This document shows, one piece after another, positions 9,801 to 18,467 of a DNA stretch of 64,000 nt. The stretch covers positions 65,054 through 129,053 of the forward strand of contig CAYJPN010000011.1 of assembly GCA_964372115.1 (NCBI GenBank), read 5' to 3'. How positions within the stretch are numbered: position 1 is the first letter of the stretch; every line of letters begins with the position of its first letter. Below the pieces are notes generated by a model. That model saw only the letters and a program-made list of their open reading frames with translations, was not told where the DNA came from and ran no database searches. Both the position numbers and the translations under genes were made by a program. The DNA comes from CG2-30-36-16 sp964372115 (GTDB lineage Bacteria; Bacteroidota; Ignavibacteria; Ignavibacteriales; Ignavibacteriaceae).

Positions 9801-12800
9801 GTTGTTGTCAGCGGTAAATATGCATATGTAGCTGATGAGCAAAATGGATTAAGAATTATAGACATTTCTGATCCAACAAACCCAACTGAAGTTGGTTCTT
9901 ACGACACTCCCGGAACGACGCATGCCGTAGCTGTTAAAAATCAATATGCGTTTTTGGCTGATGGTAATAGCGGAATATGGATAATAGATGTGAGTAATCC
10001 TTCATTCCCTTCTGTGATTGGTGGTTATGATACTCAGGGAGAAGCTTATGATTTGGAAGTGAAGTCCAATCAGGATATTCTTTATGTAGCTGATGGCAGC
10101 CAGGGGCTTGAAATTTTTAATGTAGCGGACGCGAGCAACCCAATTGCTTTAGGAGGTATTAATACTCCCGGCAGTGCTTATGAACTTACGATTGTGGGTA
10201 ATTATGCTTTAGTAGCGGATAGTACAGGAGGAATGAGGACTATTTCCATAGATAATCCTGCAAGTCCAGTTGCAAGGGGGTCGTTTACAACCGGGTTGAA
10301 TGCTGTTGGGATATGCTATTTTGAAGGAGCAAATCCCATTCATTCGGCGGCTGTTGTTTCTAATCATTTAACTAATCAATTGAAATTTATAGATTGGAGT
10401 AATCCTTCATTTCTAACCTGGGAAGGCGACTTTACTACTCTACAGAAACCATATGGAATATATAATGACGGTTTTTATTTATATGCTGCAGAAGCATCAG
10501 CGGGAATGAGAATAATTCAGGCGTCAGATTATTGGCATAACAATACCCATGAATCAGGTCATTATGATACGGATGGCGAATCTAAGGGAGTATTCGTTAA
10601 GGACAACTATATTTATGTTGCCGATGGCACCAACGGATTAGTAATTGTAAGAAATGATATTTACATAGATGATGTAGTAACATTAGGTTCACCAAACGGT
10701 AACGAAAATTGGCGTGCGGGTGATACTTATACAATAAATATTAATAAATCAGCCATGGTTGATAAAGTGAAACTTGAGTACAGTATAGATAACGGAACAA
10801 CATGGGATGTAATAACCGAAAGCACATCCAACATTAACTATCAATGGGCTGTTCCAAATACTCCCTCTGCACAATGCCGGGTAAGAGTTAGTAATGTAAT
10901 CAATAATAACACAAACGATGTCAGTGATAATGTGTTCACAATTTTTATGGCAAATCTTACGGTAACTGCGCCAAACGGCGGGGAAAGCTGGATGGGTGAT
11001 GATACAACAAACATAACATGGACAAGTAATGCCGTTCAAAATATTAAAATTGAATTTACCTCAGACAACGGAACCAACTGGACGGTTGTTAAAGATGCAC
11101 AAGATGCAAGTACCGGAACTTATAAATGGACTGTTCCTAATTTCCCGTCGGGAAATTGTAAAATTAAATTAACGGAAATAAATCATTCTCCGGCGATTGA
11201 AGATATAAGTAATAATGTTTTTACAATACAACAACCGATATTAGTTCTGCTTCAACCTGATGGAGGTGAATGGTGGTTTGGCGGCGACACCGTTCAAATA
11301 GTCTGGTTTACAAATCTCCGATTTTTGAATATCGATTATTCTACCGACGGTGGAACCAATTGGATAAGGGTTGATAGTGGTGTTGCCGGTAATGCATCTC
11401 CATACGATTGGATTATTCCTCACACATATTCGGTTAGTGCTAAAGTAAAAATCAGCGATGCTGTTGATGGCAATCCGTCTTCAATATGTGCAAATACATT
11501 CTTTATTTTTCAGCATCCAATTGTTATTACAAAACCCTCTAATGGTGAAGACTGGATAGTAAGTACTTCGCATTTTATAGAGTGGACTAATATGGTGGGA
11601 ATCAATAATGTAAAAATTGAATACTCAACGAACATGGGAACAAACTGGATGACCGTTGTTGAATCCGCGCCAACAACCAACGGCAGATATGGCTGGCGTG
11701 TTCCGAATACTCCTTCTCCAACATGCAGATTAAAAATTTCAGATGTAATTAATATTGGAGATATTGGTTATGCGGATTTCTCTATTAGTGGAGTGATTAA
11801 TAATCACACTACATTTTTGGGAAGTTATCCGGATAGCAATATGATGTCATTCGGGGTGTTTGTAAGGAACGATTATGCTTATGTGGCAGACGCGTTGAAT
11901 GATTTTGTGATTTTTAATATTAGCGATAGCACTAATCCTCAACAAGTCGGTTCACTTACAATGCCGGGTCAGGGAAGAGGAGTGACTGTTGTCGGCAATT
12001 ACGCATACTTAGCCTCATATGACGCAGGCCTGAGAATAATAGACATAAGTAACCCTGCGTCTCCTCTTGAAGTCGGCTTCTTTGATACACCCGGGTATTC
12101 GATGAAAGTTGATGTTGTGGGCAGCTATGCATATGTATCCGATTTAACCGGTGGTTTTAGAATTATTAATGTAAGCAATCCATCTTCACCTTTTGAGGTT
12201 TCATCATATGTCCCATCAGGTTGGGTTATCAGCGCGGCAATCTCGGGGAATTTTGCTTATTTAGCAAATTATGCCGGAGGCATATCAATATTAAATATCA
12301 ATAACCCGGCAAGTCCTGTTGAAGTTTCTTTGATGTCTAATATTGGAATTACGAGAGATATAGAAGTAAGGGAAGATATAGCCTATGTAGCTTCGCAAGA
12401 TTCCGGGTTCGTTTTGATTAACGTTAACGATCCATTTGCTCCTTTCATAGCAAACAAATTTCATCTTACTTATGACACTTACGTGATGGGGTTAGAGATA
12501 AAGTTTCCATACGCATATTTAGCCTCTTATGATTTTGGGGTTAGAATAATTGATATAACCGATCCAAACTTACTTAGCGAGGAAGCTTATTATAATACTC
12601 CCGGTGACGCAGAAGATGTTTTTGTTTCCACAAACACTGTTTATGTTGCTGATGCTTACGGTTTACAAATTTTTAGAAATGATCTACCGGGAGCAATACC
12701 TGTCGAATTAACCGCATTCAATTCTTCAGTTGAAGGCAACTCTGTTTCCGTCGAATGGCAAACTTCAACCGAAACAAATAATTACGGTTTTTACATCGAG

Positions 12801-13298
12801 CGTAACTCATGCAACATGGATCGTGTGAATTTTTCCGGATGGAAAGAAATCGGGTTTGTAAAAGGCAATGGTAACAGCACGGATGTGAACTCCTACTCAT
12901 TTGTCGATAAACATTTGCAAGCGGGAAAATATTTGTACAGACTAAAACAGAAGGACTTCAACGGACAAGTTAATTACTCGGAACAAATAGAAGTTACGAT
13001 TCTAAACCCCGCGGAGTTTTCAATGCAGCAGAATTACCCAAACCCTTTTAATCCGATAACAAAAATTGAGTTCGAGCTGCCGGTTTCTTGTCATGTTAAC
13101 CTCGAAGTTTATAGTATAACCGGCGAGTTGATAACTAAATTAGCTGAAGGAGAAAGAGCTTCGGGTTATTACAGCCTGGAATTAAATTCCTTAAAGCACA
13201 ATTTAAGTTCGGGTGTTTATATTTACAGACTAAGAGCGGTAGAAAGTTTAACAGGGAAAGTATTCACATCAATTAAAAAAATGGTATTGCTCAAGTAA
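6801..13298 (+). CDS. Giant T9SS-secreted protein with LVIVD propellers and 11 Ig-like (Kre9/KNH-type) repeats
   Basis: A 2165-residue exported protein with a signal peptide ending at TFAQ (residue 20). The modules in order are: an LVIVD-type propeller (about 25-318; repeats like GNYAYVTNNVNGLKIINISNP); seven roughly 95-residue Ig-like units (about 320-980; SPNGGE.W..GS..NITWTS, then WTIPNTPS..CKVKISD, as in the Kre9/KNH domain); a second LVIVD propeller (about 983-1285); four more Ig-like units (about 1289-1663); a third LVIVD propeller (about 1664-1955); an FN3-like domain (PVELTAFN to YRLKQKDFNG); and the sorting domain from QQNYPNPFNP (about 2074). The 7+4 pattern between three propellers implies serial internal duplication. 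A cell-surface adhesive or scaffold role is inferred. An AAGGA box precedes the ATG. Confidence 0.9.
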   Translation: MKNTFFTFLFLLIGSSTFAQSSNASLLGSFNTDGLALDVFVSNNRAYVADNLSGLRIIDVTTPSNTVELGYYLPPAQSLALSMVVQNNYAYVVTDNSGLRVVDISNPSTNMVEAGGIPFTGWCNGVAVLGNYAYVTNNVNGLKIINISNPANPTLTKTVAMANYANSVVVSGNYAYVSTDDQGLKVIDISDPLAASIVGSYPLTGHSYGISIKGNYVYIANEDQGLKIIDISTPTNPQLVGTFDTYGLAKDVIVNDNFAYVADYDFGLKIVDVANPSHPVEAGYYNTNGLSYGVACAGSKVYVADYDFGLQIINNDLASLGSVTVLSPNNGEFWKIGASQNITWTSSNLTNVNLEYTTNNGSTWTTIANNISASSGSYPWTIPNTPSSQCKVKITSSANAMINDISDGAFKIYSLSITFPNGGEKLRAGSLQNITWTSGGISNIKIEWTHDGSTWNTIVASTPAGTKSYSWSVPNIPSNLCRVRLSDVSNTNINSTSASNFSIINFEITSPNGSENWNVGSLHNISWNSANVSNIMIEYTTNNGTTWSTIISSYGAAGGSYAWTIPNTVSVLCKVKISEVGNSSLYDESDSLFTISPPQQLVEVTAPNGAETWQIGSLQNITWTNQNITDVKLEYSTNNGTNWTTIISSTAAAVGTYSWQVPNTPSTQSKVRVSEAITGNPSDVSNSVFSILAQVQKSITISSPNGGENWAIGTAQQVSWTSTGISNVKIEYSTNSGNTWSSVVGSTPAGVGNYSWTIPNTPSTQCKLKISDVSDPSIFDLSNAIFTLGTAGQTLTLTSPNGGESWSVGSNHNITWQSSNISSLMIDYTTNNGVSWIPIVSNATASLNLYSWLVPNTPSANCKIRIQDVQDGTPLDQSDAVFTIPSSGKTLALTSPAGGEDWEVGSVHNITWTSTGISNINIQYSTNGGVSWGTWIVTVPASDGSYAWTIPNTQSSNCVVRISDVSNFSLQAVSELFEIFATSRNTTFMGGFNTPGSARNVVVSGKYAYVADEQNGLRIIDISDPTNPTEVGSYDTPGTTHAVAVKNQYAFLADGNSGIWIIDVSNPSFPSVIGGYDTQGEAYDLEVKSNQDILYVADGSQGLEIFNVADASNPIALGGINTPGSAYELTIVGNYALVADSTGGMRTISIDNPASPVARGSFTTGLNAVGICYFEGANPIHSAAVVSNHLTNQLKFIDWSNPSFLTWEGDFTTLQKPYGIYNDGFYLYAAEASAGMRIIQASDYWHNNTHESGHYDTDGESKGVFVKDNYIYVADGTNGLVIVRNDIYIDDVVTLGSPNGNENWRAGDTYTININKSAMVDKVKLEYSIDNGTTWDVITESTSNINYQWAVPNTPSAQCRVRVSNVINNNTNDVSDNVFTIFMANLTVTAPNGGESWMGDDTTNITWTSNAVQNIKIEFTSDNGTNWTVVKDAQDASTGTYKWTVPNFPSGNCKIKLTEINHSPAIEDISNNVFTIQQPILVLLQPDGGEWWFGGDTVQIVWFTNLRFLNIDYSTDGGTNWIRVDSGVAGNASPYDWIIPHTYSVSAKVKISDAVDGNPSSICANTFFIFQHPIVITKPSNGEDWIVSTSHFIEWTNMVGINNVKIEYSTNMGTNWMTVVESAPTTNGRYGWRVPNTPSPTCRLKISDVINIGDIGYADFSISGVINNHTTFLGSYPDSNMMSFGVFVRNDYAYVADALNDFVIFNISDSTNPQQVGSLTMPGQGRGVTVVGNYAYLASYDAGLRIIDISNPASPLEVGFFDTPGYSMKVDVVGSYAYVSDLTGGFRIINVSNPSSPFEVSSYVPSGWVISAAISGNFAYLANYAGGISILNINNPASPVEVSLMSNIGITRDIEVREDIAYVASQDSGFVLINVNDPFAPFIANKFHLTYDTYVMGLEIKFPYAYLASYDFGVRIIDITDPNLLSEEAYYNTPGDAEDVFVSTNTVYVADAYGLQIFRNDLPGAIPVELTAFNSSVEGNSVSVEWQTSTETNNYGFYIERNSCNMDRVNFSGWKEIGFVKGNGNSTDVNSYSFVDKHLQAGKYLYRLKQKDFNGQVNYSEQIEVTILNPAEFSMQQNYPNPFNPITKIEFELPVSCHVNLEVYSITGELITKLAEGERASGYYSLELNSLKHNLSSGVYIYRLRAVESLTGKVFTSIKKMVLLK

Positions 13299-13304
13299 TC
13301 TTAC

Positions 13305-13338
13305 GCCGTGGAGACTTCCAATAGCAAGTCTCCACGGC
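13305..13338 (+). terminator. Strong hairpin after the giant secreted-protein gene
   Basis: Arms gccgtggagactt and aagtctccacggc are perfectly complementary over 13 bases with an 8-base loop, starting 7 bases after the stop codon. No long T-run follows, so it may terminate inefficiently or act as an mRNA 3'-end stabiliser. Confidence 0.65.
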
Positions 13339-13602
13339 ATTCATCGATTACGCAAAAATAAGCCTTATAGAAGTAAAAAAACGTATCGACTTTGGTTAAG
13401 CAAAAAAAATAGTTTCTTCTCATAAGAATTTCTTTTGTAATTACTCCTTTAAATGTCAGTTACAAAAACATTTCGGTCTCTCTCCGACTGATTTTGTTAA
13501 AAACATGACAAAACAACCCGATAACTAATAAAACACTTTATCGTACATAATTTTGTCGCAATTATACATTCGTATTTTGTAGAAAAATTATAATTTTGGC
13601 AC

Positions 13603-13833
13603 GTGAATCAATTACGCACATATATCGTTTCAACTATATGTTTAGGCATTATTCTAATTGTTCCGGTTTTTTTCATTACCAATCTGTTTTGGCTGATAAG
13701 TTTAATTCTTTTAATGGTACTGCGCTCCTCCATGGGAAAAGTTTCACGAAATATAGAAAATCTTTTTATACAATTTGATATATTAATTCCGGTTTTTTCA
13801 ACAGCCGTAGTTGCAATTAAAAACATACAATAA
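13603..13833 (+). CDS. Possible small membrane protein (uncertain)
   Basis: A 76-codon frame with a GTG start that would encode two hydrophobic helices (about residues 8-42, including TYIVSTICLGIILIVPVFF, and 60-72). The start has no clear Shine-Dalgarno box, and no family is recognised. It sits alone in a 560-base gap between two secreted-protein genes. It could be a genuine small inner-membrane protein or a chance frame in AT-rich DNA; the hydrophobic pattern is the only argument for it. Confidence 0.3.
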   Translation: MNQLRTYIVSTICLGIILIVPVFFITNLFWLISLILLMVLRSSMGKVSRNIENLFIQFDILIPVFSTAVVAIKNIQ

Positions 13834-13858
13834 AAAATAAAATTTGAAGGTAATTAAC

Positions 13859-16591
13859 ATGCAAATCAAACAAAACAAATTAGCGGTTGTTTTTTACAAC
13901 TGCCGTTTCATTCTGTTAATAATACTTTTCTCATTTATAAATCTCCCGGCGCAAACCACACTTTTGGTAGATTTTGGCTCAGGCGAACCTGGCAACACAT
14001 ACGGACTGAGCGGCTGGAATGTATTAATTAAAAGTCCGAATGTAAATTATTCATCTGCCGGTGCAGGTGGTTTACTGCCGAATGCAGGAGGTGGAGAATT
14101 TGATGATTATCAGGGTGTAGAAGGTACCCCAAGAAGTTTTACGCCGGGAGAAAGAATTGTTGTAACCTGGTTTAACACTTCGACAACCGAAACTTATAGC
14201 ATGACTGCCCGGATTAGTTTTGAAGATCCGAATGCTCCGAATGAAGACGGGACAGATGGTAGTTGGTACACTATGCGCTCATTTAACAATTATCACTATA
14301 CTTACCAGGAAATTGCTCCGGGAGGAACTTGTCAAACTGTTTTTAATATCACAGATTCCGGCGTTCATACAACCGCCGGGAACCATTCTCTTGTTAATGT
14401 AAATTTAAGTATTGAATGGTTCGACTCTAACCCCAAACAATATATCCTCTGCGACAAAATTGAGCTTTATGATAACGCAGATATTATTTCCCCAAATGCT
14501 CCAACCGGACTAAATGCCTCGGCACTTTCCGATAGTAAAATAGAATTAAATTGGACTGCCCCGGATGACAATGTCGGGGTTGTTGAATACCTGGTTTACC
14601 TCGGCGCAAATGTAGAAGGATATACAAGAACAACAAACTATACCGCTGCGCTGTTAGAGCCTTCTACGGAATATTCGTTTACTGTAACTGCATTAGACAA
14701 AGCCGGAAATGAAAGCGGTCATTCTAATACTGCATCTGCCGTAACCTCCGCATTCGCCGGTAATGCGGGTTTATTTAATCCCCGCGGACTCGAATATAAA
14801 GGAGCATTTACACTCCCCGAATCTTTTGCTTATGGCGGCGATGCTCTAGCATATAACCCGAACGGCGATGGTGGACAATCGGGCGGAGGCTCAACGGATG
14901 GTTATGCCGGTTCCCTATATATTTCTGATCTTAATGTGCCCGATCAAGGTTTTTGTGCCGAAGTTACTATTCCGGCACCACTCATCTCTGTTTCCCATAA
15001 CATTGATGACCTGAATCAAGTTTCAATTATACAATCCGCATTTAACATCAGACCGGATAACGTTAATGCGTGGGGAGATTACGTTGATATATGGCGATCG
15101 GATTTTGAATATGTACCCGAGGAGAATCAATTGTACAGTTCATGGAGTATCTATTATACAGTCACAGATATCAAACATTCCTCGATAAGTTTTTGCGATC
15201 CCGATGATTTGTCCGGCTCGACAAAGTATGGAGCATGGTATGTAGGCGCCCAGGACGAACTGCCGAATGATAAAATGCTCGGCGACTATCTTTTTCAGGT
15301 ACCTCAAAGTTGGGCGGACGCTAACACTTCGGGCAGGGCGCTCATTAACGGCAGATATAGAGAAGGCGGCTTAAGCGGTTTAGGGCCAACTCTTTACTCT
15401 ATAGCACTAATGGGTATAGTTACTCCGCCCCCCCCGGATGCCGTATTGCCGTTTACTACTTTGCTCCAGTATGGAAGCGTTGCAGGTTCGGACGATTACA
15501 ATTTTCCAAATTCTATTGACGATTATAACCACTCCGATTTATGGCGAGATGCCGATTGGATTTCAGGCGGTGAAACTAATGCGGTAATGATAATTGGGGA
15601 TAAAGCGCATGGCGATAATTGGTACGGGTATCAAGGAGAGCATATGCGCCATACCTGGGTTATTTGCGATCTGCCTTACCCTGAATTTCCGGAGACCGAT
15701 CCGAACGGAAAAGGCTGGCAAGCGCATGATTATATTCCGATGGCGATTTTTTATAACCCTGATGATCTGGCTGCCGTAGCTAACGGCGCCATAAGTTCAT
15801 TCGAACCGCAGCCTTATGCAGCTAAACGTTTCGATGAAGATATCTTTTGGAGAAACGGGAAACTGATGGAAATAGCTTCGGCTGTTTTCGATAATGTGAA
15901 TGAAAGACTATTTGTCACCGAGTTTAACGGACTAAACGATGGTAGATTGTTGGTACATGTTTTTGAATATAACGAAAACCTGGTTACCGCGGTTGAATTA
16001 CTAAATTTTTCTGCTTCTGCCGAAAATGATCGTGTTATTTTGAACTGGAATACAGTAACCGAAATAAACAACTCTGGTTTTGAGATACAGCGTTCAAAAA
16101 CAAAAAGTAAAAACGAAGAAAACTGGCAGACAATTGGTTTTGTGAAGGGTTCGGGAAACAGCAATTCATATAAAAAATATTTTTATACCGATGAATTCCC
16201 GCCGTCCGGCATAATCTATTACAGGTTAAAACAAGTTGACACTAACGGCTCTTTTAAATATTCTAATACAGTAGAAGTTAACATAAACCTTCCCGATAAA
16301 TTTGTACTGTATCAAAACTATCCAAATCCGTTTAACCCAAGTACCACAATAAAATATTCGGTGCCCAAAATCATAAATAATCAATCGTCAATCATAAATC
16401 TTAAAATTTATGATGTTCTCGGCAACGAGGTTGCAGTACTTGTAAACGAAGCGCAGTCACCGGGAAATTATGAAGTAACTTTCAACTCACAAAAGACGGC
16501 AAACCACAAAGAGTTATCGAGCGGTGTGTATTTTTATAAGTTATCCGCGGGTTCATTTTCTTCGTTTAAAAAACTTTTACTTTTAAAGTAG
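13859..16591 (+). CDS. T9SS-secreted protein with FN3 domain
   Basis: Start chosen at the ATG at 13859, with GAAGG eight bases upstream; a TTG at 13844 in the same frame would put the ribosome site inside the gene. About 910 residues. A signal peptide (about 1-32, ending NLPAQ) is followed by a beta-rich domain beginning TTLLVDFGSGEPGN (to about 210), then a fibronectin type III domain (PNAPTGLNASALSDSKIELNW to about 300). A roughly 400-residue central domain of unknown family follows (LFNPRGLEYKGAFTLPESF), then an FN3-like domain (AVELLNFSASAENDRVILNW) and a type A sorting domain. The sorting loop reads KIINNQSSIIN, a translated AT-rich repeat (16367-16401). The role is unknown; probably a surface or extracellular protein. 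Confidence 0.85.
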   Translation: MQIKQNKLAVVFYNCRFILLIILFSFINLPAQTTLLVDFGSGEPGNTYGLSGWNVLIKSPNVNYSSAGAGGLLPNAGGGEFDDYQGVEGTPRSFTPGERIVVTWFNTSTTETYSMTARISFEDPNAPNEDGTDGSWYTMRSFNNYHYTYQEIAPGGTCQTVFNITDSGVHTTAGNHSLVNVNLSIEWFDSNPKQYILCDKIELYDNADIISPNAPTGLNASALSDSKIELNWTAPDDNVGVVEYLVYLGANVEGYTRTTNYTAALLEPSTEYSFTVTALDKAGNESGHSNTASAVTSAFAGNAGLFNPRGLEYKGAFTLPESFAYGGDALAYNPNGDGGQSGGGSTDGYAGSLYISDLNVPDQGFCAEVTIPAPLISVSHNIDDLNQVSIIQSAFNIRPDNVNAWGDYVDIWRSDFEYVPEENQLYSSWSIYYTVTDIKHSSISFCDPDDLSGSTKYGAWYVGAQDELPNDKMLGDYLFQVPQSWADANTSGRALINGRYREGGLSGLGPTLYSIALMGIVTPPPPDAVLPFTTLLQYGSVAGSDDYNFPNSIDDYNHSDLWRDADWISGGETNAVMIIGDKAHGDNWYGYQGEHMRHTWVICDLPYPEFPETDPNGKGWQAHDYIPMAIFYNPDDLAAVANGAISSFEPQPYAAKRFDEDIFWRNGKLMEIASAVFDNVNERLFVTEFNGLNDGRLLVHVFEYNENLVTAVELLNFSASAENDRVILNWNTVTEINNSGFEIQRSKTKSKNEENWQTIGFVKGSGNSNSYKKYFYTDEFPPSGIIYYRLKQVDTNGSFKYSNTVEVNINLPDKFVLYQNYPNPFNPSTTIKYSVPKIINNQSSIINLKIYDVLGNEVAVLVNEAQSPGNYEVTFNSQKTANHKELSSGVYFYKLSAGSFSSFKKLLLLK
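16367..16401 (+). repeat. AT-rich repeat (AATCATAAAT/AATCAATC family) inside a sorting domain, copy 1
   Basis: Consists of iterated AATCATAAAT and AATCAATC units between codons for YSVP and LKIYD, read as KIINNQSSIIN. Compared with short-loop sorting domains in the window it adds about five residues without shifting the frame. Confidence 0.65.
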
Positions 16592-16603
16592 AATTAATAC
16601 GCT

Positions 16604-16624
16604 GGGCGGAACACTGTTCCGCCC
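16604..16624 (+). terminator. Perfect hairpin between convergent genes
   Basis: Arms gggcggaaca and tgttccgccc flank a single central C, 12 bases after the stop of the FN3 protein gene. A T-rich stretch (16650-16670) follows before the convergent acetyltransferase-like gene ends at 16670. It probably terminates the forward transcript. Confidence 0.65.
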
Positions 16625-16669
16625 GACATTAAATGCGGCTAAAGCCATGCTTGTTTTTTCTTTTTCTTT

Positions 16670-17791
16670 TTACAAATCTTTTTTAAAACACCTTCTCCTT
16701 TTATGCTGGCGATTTTCATAAAAGCGCCACTGGGCTTGTATTTTAGAGTTGGATTCTAATTCGGGATTTGATTCTACTTTGGTGATATTGTATTTCCGGA
16801 AAGTTTTGTTCATCTGGCAAATCAACATAGCATTTACACCTTTATCCTGGTAGTCCGGATGAACTCCCGTTAAATAAAGATCGGCGCAGCTATTTTTTTT
16901 CATTGCTCTTAAAATATAAATCAACCCGAACGGAAAAAGTCTGCCTCTGCATTTTTGAAATGCGAGGGAAAGTGACGGCATTGTAATTCCGAAAGCGACA
17001 ACTTTATTTTGCTCGTTAACAATTACAGGTACAAAATCCGGTTTTATAAACCCGAAATACTGCTTAACATAAAGGTCAATCTGTTTATCGGTTAGAGTAA
17101 CAAATCCGTAGATATCTTTATATGCGGCATTAAGCACTGCAAATATTTCGTGCGCGTATGGCAGAAGTTCCTTTGCTTTTTTAATTTTCAAAATTTTAAG
17201 TTTATACCGCTCTTCAACTATCGCTGCAATACGTTCAATTTTTTCGGGAATTTTTTTTGTGGGATAAAGTTCGTACTCAATCCAGTCTACGTCTTTTTGG
17301 TAACCCAACTTTTCTATATGATTACGATAATAAGGGTAATTATAAATTGCAGCTATGGTAGCAAGTTCATCAAAACCATCAATCAGCATCCCCTCCGGAT
17401 CCATATCGGTAAAACCAAGCGGCCCATGAATTTCAACCGCGCTTTTATTTCTCGCCCATTTCTCAACTGTTTCTATAAGTGCAGATGATACTTCTTCATC
17501 ATCAATAAAATCGAACCGGGAAAACCTCGCCGTGTTTTTTCCGATTTTTTCATTATACCTTTTATTTATGATGCCTGAAATTTTGCCGGCTATTTTGCCA
17601 TCTTTATACGCAAGCCAATAAGCAGCTTCGCAAAATTCGTGCGCCGGATTTTTATCTACTTTTAAGTTATTCATCTCATCGTAAAATAGAGGAGGAACCC
17701 AGTATTTATTTCCGGCGTAAAGATCGAATGGAAATTTTATAAACCGCTTCAGATCTTTATTATCCGATACTTTTTTAATTATTACACTCAT
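16670..17791 (-). CDS. GNAT-like acyltransferase family protein (YghO-like)
   Basis: A 373-residue cytosolic protein of a widespread family usually annotated as GNAT-like or 'hypothetical'. The N-terminal part has the family hallmarks FPFDLYAGNKYWVPPLFYDE and NPAHEFCEAAYWLAYKDGKIAGKISGIIN. HGPLGFTDMDPEGMLIDGFD is the most conserved block. The C-terminal GNAT-like part includes ADLYLTGVHPDYQDKGVNAM, matching the acyl-CoA-binding loop region, and the closing block WRFYENRQHKRRRCFKKDL. The substrate is unknown. AGAGAAG precedes the ATG. It is the only non-secreted, minus-strand gene in the secretome island, which breaks the island into two transcription blocks. Confidence 0.75.
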   Translation of the reverse strand: MSVIIKKVSDNKDLKRFIKFPFDLYAGNKYWVPPLFYDEMNNLKVDKNPAHEFCEAAYWLAYKDGKIAGKISGIINKRYNEKIGKNTARFSRFDFIDDEEVSSALIETVEKWARNKSAVEIHGPLGFTDMDPEGMLIDGFDELATIAAIYNYPYYRNHIEKLGYQKDVDWIEYELYPTKKIPEKIERIAAIVEERYKLKILKIKKAKELLPYAHEIFAVLNAAYKDIYGFVTLTDKQIDLYVKQYFGFIKPDFVPVIVNEQNKVVAFGITMPSLSLAFQKCRGRLFPFGLIYILRAMKKNSCADLYLTGVHPDYQDKGVNAMLICQMNKTFRKYNITKVESNPELESNSKIQAQWRFYENRQHKRRRCFKKDL

Positions 17792-18467
17792 ATACTTCTC
17801 TGCAAAAAATTGAAGATAAAACTGCGTGAATATAGGGATTGTAATTACTGCAATATGTTCCCCTAATAATAATCAAAATGTGAGAAAACCGAAACACATT
17901 TTATTAAAACAAACAATATTAAACATGCCCGGTATTTATTCTCAATTATGTCGTTTCGATAAAAAAATTGATGAACAATTTCCTGCGTAAAGAAATTTCT
18001 AATGATTATACAATACAAATAAAACCACAAACAAATCTAAAAAATTCAGTTGACATCGCATAATAAACAAGTAATAATGGTTTTGGGTAGCATATACTTA
18101 GATATTGGTAATATTATAGATTTTGAGAAAGTTCACTTAAAACTTAAAGTCGCTCTCAATTAACAAGTTACAAATAACGCCCAATTGGTTAGGAGGCTGA
18201 TTAATTTACCGGCAAAATAATCGCTAATGCTTTTAATTTAATTTCTAATTACATTCGGTGTGCGGAAAAGTTTTGTTTTCTGCGTTTTATGTTGGTTCAT
18301 TTGTTTATCTGTTTTAATTGTCTAAACATTTTTTTGGACCTGTTATGAAAAAACATCTATTCTTCTCACACACAAGCGCCCGCTGCTTACTGTCTACTTT
18401 ATTCATAGGCATATAAAACTCAGTTCAATACATATTTAAATAAATTTATTTACCCATTGGAAAGCAT
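17792..18467. other. Long intergenic region upstream of a divergent T9SS gene
   Basis: About 675 AT-rich bases. A 24-codon frame at 18345-18416 starts like a signal peptide (MKKHLFFSH) but stops early and is not supported as a gene. It may be a relic of a lost secreted-protein gene or a leader. No RNA gene, operator or repeat was recognised; it probably holds divergent promoters. Confidence 0.45.

Noticed and set aside
15814..16164. 116-codon minus-strand frame within the FN3 protein gene
   Set aside because: Lies opposite well-conserved FN3-like codons; low-complexity Ser/Phe composition typical of an antisense shadow.
18345..18416. Short frame beginning MKKHLFFSH that looks like the start of a signal peptide
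   Set aside because: It stops after 23 residues, has no Shine-Dalgarno box and no downstream continuation in any frame; at most a relic.
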